Notes: generated by a model from the letters alone, not told the origin. A DNA stretch of 64,000 nucleotides from Amycolatopsis deserti (GCF_014653945.1 NZ_BNAU01000011.1:152613-216612), one strand, 5' to 3'. Numbered from the stretch's first letter, positions 1 through 8,532 are shown. Numbers and translations are program-made.

Positions 1-1
1 C

Positions 2-139
2 ACCTACGACCACGTCAAACAGGTCAGCAGCGACGTGACCCTGTCGCTGCGTGCGGAGGTGCTGGAGGTGCCGCCGTTGGAGAAGTGGTTGCGGGACAAG
101 CTGATCGCGCGCATCCCGGGGTCCGGTCATGGCGGATGA
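2..139 (+). CDS. C-terminal fragment of an unidentified protein, possibly PRC-barrel type
   Basis: The window opens inside a gene. Frame 2 is open from the first base to a TGA at 137-139 and gives a 45-residue tail containing VSSDVTLSLRAEVLEV, then a basic segment ending in IPGSGHGG. The alternating charged and hydrophobic strand pattern resembles the end of a PRC-barrel domain. The next gene overlaps it by 11 bp and is a clear PRC-barrel candidate, so the two probably form one operon. The start and most of the protein lie outside the window, so the family is an inference only. Confidence 0.5.
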   Translation, partial: TYDHVKQVSSDVTLSLRAEVLEVPPLEKWLRDKLIARIPGSGHGG

Positions 140-407
140 GGTGGTGCGGGCCAGTCAGCTGCTCGGCCGGCGGGTCTACGACTCGGGCGGGCGGCCGCTG
201 GGGAAGGTGACCGACCTGATCACGCGGCTGGACGAGCAGGAGCGGGAGCAGGTCGTGGCGGTGCTGGTGACCCCGGGGCGGCGGGGCCGGCTGCTCGGCT
301 ACGAGCGGACCAGCCAGCGCGGGCCGTGGCTGCTGGCGTGGCTGGCGGCCGTGCTGCACCGGGGAACGCGGGAGGTGCCCTGGTCGCAGGTGCGCTGGAC
401 CCGCTGA
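129..407 (+). CDS. PRC-barrel domain protein
   Basis: This 92-residue protein begins with VVRASQLLGRRVYDSGGRPLGKVTDL, shown here in part as GRRVYDSGGRPLGKV, the typical opening strands of a PRC-barrel. Such folds are small beta barrels found in RNA-processing and photosynthetic proteins and in many actinobacterial stress-related proteins. A hydrophobic stretch (WLLAWLAAVL, about residues 66-75) near the end could touch the membrane. The ATG overlaps the end of the upstream partial gene by 11 bp, which implies translational coupling. The cellular role cannot be told from the sequence. Confidence 0.7.
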   Translation: MADEVVRASQLLGRRVYDSGGRPLGKVTDLITRLDEQEREQVVAVLVTPGRRGRLLGYERTSQRGPWLLAWLAAVLHRGTREVPWSQVRWTR

Positions 408-494
408 ATAACGGGACGCAACCTCCGGCCCGCCGGCACGTCTGGAGAGCACCAGCGCTGGGATTCCCGTTCCTCTCCCGGCAGGAGGTCACCG

Positions 495-983
495 ATGACC
501 CTCACCCCACGGCGCCTGCTCGCAGCCTGCGCCGCCGCTCTGCTCGCTCTCTCGGGCGCCGTGGTCGCCGCGGCGCCGGCCGGCGCCCAAGCGGGTGTCG
601 CCACCATGACGAACATCCGCACCGGCCTCAACACCGGTTTCGACCGGATCGTGCTGGACATGACCGGCCCGCCGCCCCAGGTCTCCTACCAGTGGACCGA
701 CGAGCTGCGTGCCGACGGTTCCGGGGAGATCGTGTGGCTCACCGGCGAGCACTTCCTCGCCGTCACCACCACTCCGGCCCGCGCGCACGACGACAACGGC
801 AACCGCACCTACCCCGGGCCGGACAAGTTCCGCACCCGCAACCTCCGCAACGTCATGGCCGTGGCCGTGACCGGGGACTACGAGGGGTACGTGTCGATCG
901 GCCTCGGCACCCGGTACCAGTCCTGGGTCCGGGTGTTCACCCTCACCGCACCGACCCGCGTCGTCATCGACGTGGGCAACTGA
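495..983 (+). CDS. Secreted AMIN-like domain protein
   Basis: A 162-residue protein. Residues 1-32 form a clear Sec signal peptide: basic start TPRR, a long Ala/Leu core and an APAGAQA cleavage region. The mature part has the pattern of AMIN-like domains of actinobacteria: FDRIVLDM at about 49-56 near the start and a closing beta strand TRVVIDVGN. AMIN domains target cell-wall enzymes to the periplasm or envelope. Here the domain stands alone with no attached amidase. It is monocistronic: a GGAGG-type ribosome site lies at about 481-487 and a strong hairpin follows the stop. Ligand unknown. Confidence 0.75.
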   Translation: MTLTPRRLLAACAAALLALSGAVVAAAPAGAQAGVATMTNIRTGLNTGFDRIVLDMTGPPPQVSYQWTDELRADGSGEIVWLTGEHFLAVTTTPARAHDDNGNRTYPGPDKFRTRNLRNVMAVAVTGDYEGYVSIGLGTRYQSWVRVFTLTAPTRVVIDVGN

Positions 984-992
984 AATCGAGCG

Positions 993-1019
993 CCGGGCGG
1001 CCGCACGGAGGCCGCCCGG
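993..1019. terminator. Hairpin terminator between convergent genes
   Basis: A perfect 10-bp stem, CCGGGCGGCC at 993-1002 and GGCCGCCCGG at 1010-1019, with a 7-nt loop. It lies just after the AMIN-like gene and directly against the stop codon (1020-1022, minus) of the flavoprotein gene, so it can end transcripts from both directions. There is no clear T-run, which is common in high-GC actinomycetes. Confidence 0.65.
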
Positions 1020-2249
1020 TCACACCGACGCCAGGTACTCCTCGGTCTTGACCGGGTCCAGCAGCCAGTGCTGGAAGTCGGTCGGGTTGTTGAAGCCGTT
1101 CACGAACCGCTTCGCCACGGCCGGGTTCGTCTGCGCCGCGCCGAGGATCTGCTGCACGTGCGGCGGTGGCGGCTGCAGCATCGCGTTGGTGAACGTGGTG
1201 ACCCACTGGGCGTGCTCCCAGTACCGGTCGAACGCCCGCTGCATCCAGTCGCGGTCGAACGGCCGGTCCTCGTTCTCCAGGATGCTGCCCAGGTACGACT
1301 CGGCGCACTTGGCTGCGTTGTTCGCGCCCTGGCCGGTGATCGGGTCGTTGGCCACCACCACGTCGGCCATGCCGAGCACGAAGGTGCCCGACGGCAGCTC
1401 GCCCACCGGGTGCCGCACCACCGGCGCGTACCCGCCGACCAGCACGGCCTTGCCGTCGGTGAGCTCCGCGTTCTTCGCCCGCTCGTACTCCCACGGGATG
1501 TACTGCCGGAACAGCTCCAGGTGCCGCCGCAGCTGCTCGGCCGCGGGCGGCCGGTCGGCGAACGCGTCGAACGGACCGCCCGGGACGCCGGAGACGTAGA
1601 AGATGTCGCACGGGCCGGACAGCGTGTAGGCCGGGATGTTGATCAGCTCGCCGACGCCCGGGATGATGTTCATCCACACGTCGGTGGTGCCCGGGCGTTC
1701 CGGGCGCGACTCCTGACCGTGCACATAGGACACCGAAAGCCGGCGCTGTGGCTTGGTGTAGGGCGATCGCGACGGGTCGCGGTCGAACAGCTGCACCAGT
1801 TCGCCCTTGCCGGCCGCGACGATCACCAGCTCGTAGAGCCGGGCCAGCGCGTTGAGATCGGCCGTGGTGACGCCGTGGATCACGACGTTGCCGCCGCGCT
1901 CCTCGAACAGCTCGAGCCACGTCGACATCTTCACCCGCTGGTCGATGGACTGCGCCGGACCGCCGTCCCACGAGGCGATCCAGTTCAGCGCCCGCTGCCC
2001 GTCCGGCCCGGCCATCGAAAACCCTTGCCCGGCCACGCGGGGCGCGACGTCGTCCCACAGGTTCAGCCCGTGCCGGCGCTCGATGGCGAGCGCGTCGGCG
2101 AACATGCACTGCGTCGAGGTGACCCAGCCGGCGCGGATCTCGTCCGGCGTGCGCGCGGACATCACGGTGACGTCGTAGCCGTGCTCCTGCAGGCTCAGCG
2201 CGAGCTGCAGGCCCGACTGGCCCGAACCGACGATCAGGATCTTACGCAT
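1020..2249 (-). CDS. Styrene monooxygenase StyA-like FAD-dependent epoxidase, conservon-linked
   Basis: At 409 residues it matches the size of StyA/indole monooxygenase family oxygenases (about 415). The N-terminus has an FAD-binding Rossmann motif, ILIVGSGQSG (residues 4-13), followed by LALSLQEHGYDVTVMSA. A second FAD-contact region appears late as DPITGQGANNAAK. Family members take reduced FAD from a separate reductase (StyB) and epoxidise vinyl aromatics or indole. No reductase gene is adjacent. Its ATG overlaps the end of the conservon GTPase-like gene by 8 bp, so it is the last gene of a five-gene minus-strand operon. Streptomyces conservons often end in cytochrome P450 genes; here a flavin monooxygenase takes that place. 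The true substrate is unknown. Confidence 0.82.
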   Translation of the reverse strand: MRKILIVGSGQSGLQLALSLQEHGYDVTVMSARTPDEIRAGWVTSTQCMFADALAIERRHGLNLWDDVAPRVAGQGFSMAGPDGQRALNWIASWDGGPAQSIDQRVKMSTWLELFEERGGNVVIHGVTTADLNALARLYELVIVAAGKGELVQLFDRDPSRSPYTKPQRRLSVSYVHGQESRPERPGTTDVWMNIIPGVGELINIPAYTLSGPCDIFYVSGVPGGPFDAFADRPPAAEQLRRHLELFRQYIPWEYERAKNAELTDGKAVLVGGYAPVVRHPVGELPSGTFVLGMADVVVANDPITGQGANNAAKCAESYLGSILENEDRPFDRDWMQRAFDRYWEHAQWVTTFTNAMLQPPPPHVQQILGAAQTNPAVAKRFVNGFNNPTDFQHWLLDPVKTEEYLASV

Positions 2250-2856
2250 GGGCGCGGATCCGGCCCCCCTCCGAGACTTCGGCCAGTGACAGCGTGTAGG
2301 ACACCAGTTCCTGCAGGGTTTCCAGCACCGACGCCTTGTCCCGCGCGTCGCAGGTGACCAGCGGGACGTCCGGGCTGAGCGCCAGCGCCTCCCGGACTTC
2401 GTCGACGTCGTGCGCGAGCTGCCCGTCGAACCGGTTGATGGCGACGATGAACGGCAGGTCCGAGTCGTTCTCGAAGTAGTTGATCGCGGCGAACGACTGG
2501 TCCAGCCGGCGCGTGTCGACCAGCACGATGGCGCCGAGCGCGCCGCGGGAGAGGTCGTCCCACAGGAACCAGAACCGGGCCTGCCCGGGAGTGCCGAACA
2601 GGTACAGCATCAGGTCGTCGTACAGCGAGATCCGGCCGAAGTCCATGGCGACGGTGGTGGTGGTCTTGGCGCCGTCCGGCGGCAGGTCGTCCACGCCCTC
2701 GCTGGCCTCGGTCATCCACGCCTCGGTGTTCAGCGGCGGCACCTCGGACACGGACCCGACCAGCGTCGTCTTGCCCACCCCGAACCCGCCCGCGACGACG
2801 ATCTTCGCCGAGATCGTCAGCGTGCCCGGATCAGACGGGGAGCTGCTTGAGTCCAT
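2242..2856 (-). CDS. Conservon GTP/ATP-binding protein (CvnD-like)
   Basis: A 204-residue small GTPase-like protein. The P-loop GGFGVGKTT is at about residues 23-31. Later come a switch-II-like GTPGQ and NRFDG in the base-recognition position. This is the fourth component (CvnD) of the actinobacterial conservon, a membrane-associated signalling module likened to eukaryotic G-protein systems. It overlaps the DUF742 gene by 26 bp upstream and the monooxygenase gene by 8 bp downstream, as expected for tightly coupled translation. The nucleotide and the partner it acts on are not visible from sequence; family knowledge suggests GTP cycling with the roadblock partner. Confidence 0.88.
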   Translation of the reverse strand: MDSSSSPSDPGTLTISAKIVVAGGFGVGKTTLVGSVSEVPPLNTEAWMTEASEGVDDLPPDGAKTTTTVAMDFGRISLYDDLMLYLFGTPGQARFWFLWDDLSRGALGAIVLVDTRRLDQSFAAINYFENDSDLPFIVAINRFDGQLAHDVDEVREALALSPDVPLVTCDARDKASVLETLQELVSYTLSLAEVSEGGRIRAHA

Positions 2857-3211
2857 TGAGGATCCTCTCGAGCATGGTCCGGTCGTGGGAGTAGGCGTGG
2901 GCGGTCGGGTGGATGAACACCGCCCCCTGCGCGGCCAGGTCGCTGACCAGCACGCGAACCACCCCGAGCGGGATGGTCAGCAGCGAGGACAGCTCGGCGA
3001 TCGAGACCTGGGAGCGGGCCCGCTCGTAGAGGGCCCGCGACTCCGGCATGAGCTTCTCCGCCAGGGCCGGGTCGTAGTGCGGCACCGAGATCAGCGTCTC
3101 GACCAGCAGCTGGTGGCGCGCCCGGGTGCGGCCGCCGGTCAGCGTGTACGGGCGGATCCGCTTGCTGCGCGGCTTGACCGCCCGCTCGTCCGGCCCGGTG
3201 TCCTGGGACAT
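2831..3211 (-). CDS. Conservon DUF742 protein (CvnC-like)
   Basis: A 126-residue DUF742 protein. A basic N-terminal stretch with RPYTLTGGRTR is the typical family start. The rest looks like a winged helix, with HPTAHAYSHDRTMLERILNG at the end. DUF742 proteins are the third conservon component and are thought to link the sensor/roadblock pair to the GTPase, perhaps with a DNA-binding role, though that is unproven. The gene overlaps the GTPase gene by 26 bp and lies 26 bp after the roadblock gene. Confidence 0.88.
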   Translation of the reverse strand: MSQDTGPDERAVKPRSKRIRPYTLTGGRTRARHQLLVETLISVPHYDPALAEKLMPESRALYERARSQVSIAELSSLLTIPLGVVRVLVSDLAAQGAVFIHPTAHAYSHDRTMLERILNGLKQLPV

Positions 3212-3237
3212 CGCGAATCACATCCTGTCGGGAACGC

Positions 3238-3669
3238 TCAGGCCTGGGGCCGGCGGCCGGTGAGCACGCGGCGCAGGTCCGCGCGCATCTCGGGGGTCAG
3301 CGCGTGGCCGGCGCTGGAGACGAACTGCGTCATCTCGTAGGCGACGACCTTCATGTCGCAGTCGGAGGTGGTCAGCACGGCCAGTCCGGCGTGCGCGTCG
3401 ATGCCCATGAACAGGAAGTACCCGTGGGTGAGCCGGATGATGATCTGCTCGCAGGTGCCCTTGTCGAACAGCGCCGCGCTGTTGCGCGCCAGGCTGAGCA
3501 GGCCGCTGGCGATCGCGGCGAGCTGCTCGCGCTCCTCGGTCGACATGTCGTCGGAGGCGGTGAGCGGGAAGCCGTCCGAGGACATGATCAGCGCGTGCGA
3601 CACGCCGTGGACCTTGCGGACGAAGTCGTTGATCAGCCAGGTGAAGTCCTGGCCGGTGTCGGCGGTCAC
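3238..3669 (-). CDS. Conservon roadblock/LC7 protein (CvnB-like)
   Basis: A 143-residue roadblock/LC7-domain protein starting with GTG at 3669 (residues VTADTGQDFTWLINDFV). The start is fixed by the GTGA overlap with the stop of the sensor gene (3666-3669). The core VHGVSHALIMSSDGFPLTAS and the middle helix EREQLAAIASGLLSLA are standard for conservon roadblock proteins, which act as GTPase-activating or scaffold partners (MglB-like) for the CvnD GTPase. A longer in-frame opening upstream, reaching about 4998, runs antiphase through the sensor gene and is not real. Confidence 0.88.
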   Translation of the reverse strand: MTADTGQDFTWLINDFVRKVHGVSHALIMSSDGFPLTASDDMSTEEREQLAAIASGLLSLARNSAALFDKGTCEQIIIRLTHGYFLFMGIDAHAGLAVLTTSDCDMKVVAYEMTQFVSSAGHALTPEMRADLRRVLTGRRPQA

Positions 3670-4868
3670 TGCTGCTGCTCCCCGGATTCGTCGGTGCCCT
3701 GCTTCTCGCGCGCCTCGCGCTCGCCGTCGGTGAAGGCGCCGAGGTCGGCGAGCAGTTTCTCGTGCCCTGCCGCCTGGTCCTCGGCGGGGGCGGGTGCGGC
3801 CGCCGCGGGTGCCTGGCCCTGGGGGTTCTTGAGGCTGTGCGACACCCGGCGGGGCAGGCCGCTGGCCGTGGTGCCGCCGACCATCGACCCGGGCTGGGGA
3901 CGGCGCGCGGGCGCGGGCCTCGGCGGCGCCGGTTCCCGCTTGGGCAGCCCGGCGCGCGGCCGGGCCGGCGCTTCGGTCGTGGTGGCGCCGCGTGCGGCCT
4001 GCGGGAACACCACCGTCTGGGTGCCCGACCAGCTGGCCTCGGGCAGGTCGGCGACGAGCCCGGCGGGCAGCAGCACGGTGGCCGTGGTGCCGTGCGGGAC
4101 GCGGCGGTCGAGCCGGGTGCGCAGGTCGTGGCGGGCGGACAGCCGCCGCACCACCGCCAGGCCCATGTGCCGCACCGCGGAGTCGTCGAGCACCGGCTCG
4201 CCGGAGAGGCGGTCGTTGAGCTCGCGCAGCCGGTCCGGCGGCAGCCCGATGCCCTCGTCCTCGATGCGCACCAGCACGCTGCCCTGCTCGGTCAGGTGCG
4301 CGCTGACCCGCACCGGGGTGTTGGGCGGCGAGGACTTCGTCGCGTTGTCCAGCAGCTCGGCGAGCAGCCGGCTGAGGTCCTCGCTCGCGAACCCGACCAC
4401 GCCCAGCGACACGATCCGCCCGATGGTGACCCGGGCGTACTGGTCGATCGAGGACATCGCGCCCCGCACCACGTCGACCAGCGAGGTGGTCTCGGCCGCG
4501 GTGTCGCTGGCGTCGCGGCCGGCCAGCACGCGCAGGTTCTCCGCGTTGCGGCGCAGCCGGGTGGCCAGGTGGTCCAGCCGGTACAGCTCGGCCAGGCGGT
4601 CGGTGTCCTCCTCCTTGGCCTCCATCTCCTCCAGCTGCGAGAGCAGGGAGTCGACCAGGTTGAGGTCCCGCAGCGCCACGTTGGCGCAGAGCGCGGCCAG
4701 CGCTTCTTCGTCGACCCGCTCGCGCTCCGGCGACGGGGACCGCACGATCACCGGCGGCCGCGGGGGCGGCCCGGCGGGCGGGGGACCGAAGAGCTGCGAG
4801 GCCGCTTCCTTCGAGCGATCCAGCAGCGCGCGTGAGCGGTTGAGCAGTTCTCGAGCCCGCGTCGCCAT
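3666..4868 (-). CDS. Conservon sensor histidine-kinase-like ATPase (CvnA-like, short form)
   Basis: A 400-residue protein. A dimerisation helix region with RLDHLATRLRRNAENLRVL (about 90-110) is followed by a HATPase_c domain: N-box ELLDNATKSSPP, G1 box EDEGIGLPP, G2 box GLAVVRRLSARHDL. The C-terminal 130 residues are Pro/Ala-rich and likely unstructured. Classical CvnA proteins are much longer, with transmembrane helices and an extracellular sensor region; none of these is present, so this version should be cytosolic and must receive its signal differently. It heads the operon; about 200 bp of non-coding sequence lie upstream. Confidence 0.85.
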   Translation of the reverse strand: MATRARELLNRSRALLDRSKEAASQLFGPPPAGPPPRPPVIVRSPSPERERVDEEALAALCANVALRDLNLVDSLLSQLEEMEAKEEDTDRLAELYRLDHLATRLRRNAENLRVLAGRDASDTAAETTSLVDVVRGAMSSIDQYARVTIGRIVSLGVVGFASEDLSRLLAELLDNATKSSPPNTPVRVSAHLTEQGSVLVRIEDEGIGLPPDRLRELNDRLSGEPVLDDSAVRHMGLAVVRRLSARHDLRTRLDRRVPHGTTATVLLPAGLVADLPEASWSGTQTVVFPQAARGATTTEAPARPRAGLPKREPAPPRPAPARRPQPGSMVGGTTASGLPRRVSHSLKNPQGQAPAAAAPAPAEDQAAGHEKLLADLGAFTDGEREAREKQGTDESGEQQQ

Positions 4869-5070
4869 GTCGTCCTAACTGCCTGGGTTCGTCACGTGCC
4901 GGGGCCCCAACCGTCGCGGGGACACCGTTCCCCGCGTGTGGCCGAACCCGCGCCGGTGCACGCCATGCAACCACTCGAACCCCGGCCGTGTCCACCACTC
5001 TCCGCGATCTTGACCCACCGTGCCCGGGTGATCAACGGATGGTGTTTTGCCTTGCGCGGCACGGAAACGC

Positions 5071-5823
5071 TCAGGTGAGCCGGACGTCCAGCCGGGCGGG
5101 CCCGTCGCCCACGCGCGTCGCCTGCCGGACCGGTGCGTAACTGGTGGCGACGACGGTGTAGGTCCCGGGCTCGAGGTCGTGGAAGGCGTAGTGGCCGTCC
5201 TCGCCCGCGTACGTGCTCCGGGCGACGTTGCCCGCTTCGTCGAGCAGGCTCACCGTGATCCGCGGCCACGGCCGCGGCAGGTCGCGCACGTTGACCGAGC
5301 CGTGGATCACCGCCGCGTCGGCCAGTTCGACGTCCTGGCGCACGGACGCGTCGGTCATGTGCACCGCGACCGCGGCCGGCCGGTACCCGGGGGCGTTCAC
5401 GGCGAGCGTGTACGGCCCGGCGGGCAGCGCGCCGAAGGAGTATTCGCCGCCGTGGCCGGAGATGTAGGAGCCGACGACCTCACCGCGGGCGTCGGCCAGC
5501 GTGACCGTCGCGTCCGCGACCGGCACCCCGGTGGCGGCCGAGCGCACCACGCCGCCGAGACCGGTCGCGCTCTCCAGTACGAGGTCCGCACCGGCCGCGG
5601 TGTCGCCGACGGTCACGGTGGCCGCCTCCGGCCGGTACGCCGGAGCCGAGGCGATCAGGACGTAGACGCCCCGGCCGGGCGCGAGCAGCCGGTAGCCGCC
5701 GTCGCGGCCGGTGGTGCCGCGCGCGATCTGCTGCCCGCTGGAGTCGACGAGCGTGACCGCCGCACCCGCCACCGGATCCTGCGCGGTGTCCCGCACCTGG
5801 CCGCGCACCTCGAGGGCGGTCAT
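5071..5823 (-). CDS. Protein of three carboxypeptidase-regulatory-like (prealbumin-type) domains
   Basis: A 250-residue protein built from three tandem repeats of about 82 residues. Each repeat has the carboxypeptidase regulatory-like beta-sandwich pattern: GxV....PVAGAAVTLVD, then DGGYRLL or GEYSFGALPAG, then YTLAVNAPGYRP. No signal peptide or membrane helix is seen. The ATG at 5823 overlaps the stop of the exporter gene (ATGA), so both are co-translated. The repeats closely resemble the three repeats fused to the exporter's C-terminus, which suggests that this gene arose by duplication of that tail. The role of a stand-alone set is unknown. Confidence 0.75.
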   Translation of the reverse strand: MTALEVRGQVRDTAQDPVAGAAVTLVDSSGQQIARGTTGRDGGYRLLAPGRGVYVLIASAPAYRPEAATVTVGDTAAGADLVLESATGLGGVVRSAATGVPVADATVTLADARGEVVGSYISGHGGEYSFGALPAGPYTLAVNAPGYRPAAVAVHMTDASVRQDVELADAAVIHGSVNVRDLPRPWPRITVSLLDEAGNVARSTYAGEDGHYAFHDLEPGTYTVVATSYAPVRQATRVGDGPARLDVRLT

Positions 5824-8345
5824 GAGCGCGCCTGCTCGGGACGGCCGGCGCGCAGGTCGACGTCGACGGTCGCGGACTCGCCGCCGCCCAGGTCGACCTG
5901 CCGCACCACGGGTTCGAACAGGCTGGTCACCACGGTGTAGTCGCCGGGCGCCAGGTCCGCCACCGCGTAGTCGCCGTGCTCGTCGGTCACCGCGGTCGCG
6001 GCGAGTTCCCCGGCAGCGGTGCTGACGGTGACGCGGGCGCCGGGCACCGGACGGTCGTCCGGCCCGGTGACGGTGCCGCGCAGCGTCCCGGCGGCCTGGA
6101 CCAGCAGGTCCGCGACGGCGGGTTCGGTGCCGGACACCGCGACGGTGGCGGCCGCCGGGCGGTGGCCGTCCAGGTGGGCGGTCACCGTGATCTCCCCGGC
6201 GGGCAGGCCGGACAGCTGGAACGTGCCGTCGGCCAGGGTGAGCGTCTGCGCGATCACCTGGCCGCCGCCGTCCGTGGCGACCACCGCGGTGTCGCCGACG
6301 CCGGAGCCGCCGGGGGAGCGGCGCACGATGCCGGTCACGGTCCCGCCCCCGGACACCACGAAGTCGCGCACCGCGCCCGAGCCGTTCAGCATGACCGCGG
6401 CGGCCTCCGGCTGGAACCCGGGTGCGGTGACGATGAGCGTGTAGGTGCCCGGGCGCAGGCCGGACACCGCGTAGCCGCCGTCCGCGCCGGCCCGGGTGCG
6501 GGCGGCCTGCCTGCCGTCGGCGCCGGTCACGGTGACCACCCCGCCGGCGAGCGCGGTGCCCCCGGCCGTGCGCAGCCGGCCGGCGATCCGGCCCGGGCCC
6601 GCGTCGTGCTCGCTCACGTCGACGATCTCGCCCGCCGCGGCGGCCAGTTCGGAGCCCGCGGTCTCGTGCGGCTGCCCGGGCGCGGCCTTGCGCGCGGGCC
6701 CGGTGAACCAGGACGCGAGCGCGGCGACCACGGAGGCGATGATCGCGAACCAGAACGCGGCGGTCAGGCCGTCGGCGAACGGGCCGGAGATGAGCTGCGG
6801 GAAGAAGCTGCGCCCGGTCAGGTAGGCGGCCTGGTCCGGCGGCAGGGTGTGCAGCACGCCGCCGAGGAGCTGCTCGATGGGGTTGTAGCCGAGGAACGCG
6901 GCGAACAGCACGCCGACCGGCGGCAGCGACGCGATCTGGTCGGCGTCGGTGGCCGGCACGCCGTGCGCGGTCAGGCCCTGGGCCATCGCCGTCGGCAGGT
7001 GGTCGGCCAGTCCGGCGATCATCAGGCTGAAGAAGAAGCCGATGGACAGCACCATCGCCGAGTTCTGGAAGGTCGCGGTCATGCCGGCGCCGGCGCCGCG
7101 CGCGTTGTTCGGCAGGCTGTTCATCACCTCGGCCCGGTTGGGCGAGGTGAACAGGCCCATGCCGAGCCCGTTGAGGAGCAGGATCGCGGCGAAGGCCCAG
7201 TAGTTGAAATCGACCGGCAGGACCTCCAGCAGGACGAAGCTGACCGCGGTGATCAGCATGCCGCCGCAGGACAGCAGCCGCCCGCCGATCCGGTCGGAGA
7301 TGACGCCGGACACCGGTGCGGAGACGAGGAACCCGATGGTCAGCGGCAGCATGTAGATGCCGGCCCACAGCGGGGTTTGTTCGAAGCTGTAGCCGTGCTG
7401 CGGCAGCCAGATGCCCTGCAGCCAGATGATCAGTACGAACTGCAGGCCACCGCGGCCGAGCGAGGCGAGCAGGTTCGCCAGGTTGCCGAAGGTGAACGCG
7501 CGGATCTTGAACAGCCCGAGGTTGAACAGCGGGTTGGCGACCTTCGTCTCGATCACGCAGAACACGACGAGCACGACGGCGCCGCCGATGAGGCAGGACA
7601 GCACGAACGGGCTCGTCCAGCCCATGGTGTGGCCGCCGTAGGGCTGGATGCCGTAGGTGATGCCCACCAGCACCGCGATGAGGCCGACCGCGAAGGTCAG
7701 GTTGCCCCACCAGTCCATCTTCGCGCGGTGGCGCTCGCTGGTGTCCTTGAGCTTGAGGTAGGCCCAGATGGTGCCGAACACGCCGAACGGGACGGAAACC
7801 AGGAAGACCAGCCGCCACTCGACCGGGCCGAGCAGGCCGCCGATCACCAGGCCGAGGAAGGAGCCGGCGATCGCGGCGACGCCGTTGATGCCCAGCGCCA
7901 TGCCGCGCTGGTGCTTGGGGAAGGCGTCGGTGAGGATCGCGCTGGAGTTCGCCATGAGGAACGCGCCGCCGATGCCTTGGACGATGCGCCAGGCGATCAT
8001 CCAGATCGCGGCCGCGCCGCCGGTCATCCACGTGATCGCCAGGAATACCGACGACACGGCGAAGACGGCGAACCCCAGGTTGTACATCCGGACGCGGCCG
8101 TACATGTCGCCCAGCCGGCCGAACCCGACCACGAGCACCGCGGTGACGACGAGGAAGCCCATCATCATCCACAGCAGGTAGCTGGTGTTCGACGGCTCCA
8201 GCGGGTTGATGTCGATGCCGCGGAAGATGTCCGGCAGCGCGATGAGCACGATCGAGGAGTTGATCGTGGCCATCAGCATGCCCAGGGTGGTGTTGGACAG
8301 CGCGATCCACTTGTACCGGGGACCGAGCGCAGGCTGCACTTCCAT
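5820..8345 (-). CDS. DHA2-type MFS drug exporter fused to three carboxypeptidase-regulatory-like domains
   Basis: An 841-residue protein. Residues 1 to about 540 are a 14-helix MFS transporter of the drug:H+ antiporter-2 group, with motif A seen as GFGRLGDMYGR and many hydrophobic segments such as YWAFAAILLLNGLGMGLF. The remainder is soluble: a linker, then three roughly 85-residue carboxypeptidase-regulatory-like repeats (for example DGGYAVSGLRPGTYTLIV). Ordinary DHA2 exporters stop at about 500-550 residues, so the tail is a true fusion. The start is ATG 8345 or the preceding GTG 8348; neither has a well-spaced ribosome site. The substrate is unknown. A partial palindrome lies just upstream at 8364-8385. 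Confidence 0.82.
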   Translation of the reverse strand: MEVQPALGPRYKWIALSNTTLGMLMATINSSIVLIALPDIFRGIDINPLEPSNTSYLLWMMMGFLVVTAVLVVGFGRLGDMYGRVRMYNLGFAVFAVSSVFLAITWMTGGAAAIWMIAWRIVQGIGGAFLMANSSAILTDAFPKHQRGMALGINGVAAIAGSFLGLVIGGLLGPVEWRLVFLVSVPFGVFGTIWAYLKLKDTSERHRAKMDWWGNLTFAVGLIAVLVGITYGIQPYGGHTMGWTSPFVLSCLIGGAVVLVVFCVIETKVANPLFNLGLFKIRAFTFGNLANLLASLGRGGLQFVLIIWLQGIWLPQHGYSFEQTPLWAGIYMLPLTIGFLVSAPVSGVISDRIGGRLLSCGGMLITAVSFVLLEVLPVDFNYWAFAAILLLNGLGMGLFTSPNRAEVMNSLPNNARGAGAGMTATFQNSAMVLSIGFFFSLMIAGLADHLPTAMAQGLTAHGVPATDADQIASLPPVGVLFAAFLGYNPIEQLLGGVLHTLPPDQAAYLTGRSFFPQLISGPFADGLTAAFWFAIIASVVAALASWFTGPARKAAPGQPHETAGSELAAAAGEIVDVSEHDAGPGRIAGRLRTAGGTALAGGVVTVTGADGRQAARTRAGADGGYAVSGLRPGTYTLIVTAPGFQPEAAAVMLNGSGAVRDFVVSGGGTVTGIVRRSPGGSGVGDTAVVATDGGGQVIAQTLTLADGTFQLSGLPAGEITVTAHLDGHRPAAATVAVSGTEPAVADLLVQAAGTLRGTVTGPDDRPVPGARVTVSTAAGELAATAVTDEHGDYAVADLAPGDYTVVTSLFEPVVRQVDLGGGESATVDVDLRAGRPEQARS

Positions 8346-8363
8346 CACTCCAACCAGGGAAAA

Positions 8364-8385
8364 TTAGTTGACCTATGCTAACTGA
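8364..8385. promoter_or_regulatory. Candidate operator upstream of the MFS exporter
   Basis: An AT-rich island with imperfect dyad symmetry, TTAGTTGAC and GCTAACTGA, matching at 6 of 9 positions. It begins about 19 bp before the exporter start codon. MarR or TetR proteins bind sites of this style, but no such gene is adjacent, so the regulator is unknown. Confidence 0.35.
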
Positions 8386-8512
8386 TTTTCGCCTTTCGGG
8401 TGATGCGGCTCGCGCGTGATCCGGCTCGCAGGCATCTGGTGCGATTCCGGAAGATGTGCACTCAAGCGGACACTTCCGGCGAGCAGAAGCGGCGTTGACA
8501 GCGCCACGGGAG

Positions 8513-8529
8513 TATCAGTAGACCTGATA
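8513..8529. promoter_or_regulatory. Candidate operator over the amidohydrolase promoter
   Basis: A perfect 6-5-6 palindrome, TATCAG-TAGAC-CTGATA. A consensus -35 box TTGACA lies at 8495-8500, and the palindrome covers the place where the -10 box would fall (TAGACC at 8519-8524, 18 bp away). Transcription would then begin at or next to the ATG at 8533, so the mRNA may be leaderless. This fits the absence of a Shine-Dalgarno sequence. Confidence 0.5.
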
Positions 8530-8532
8530 ACC

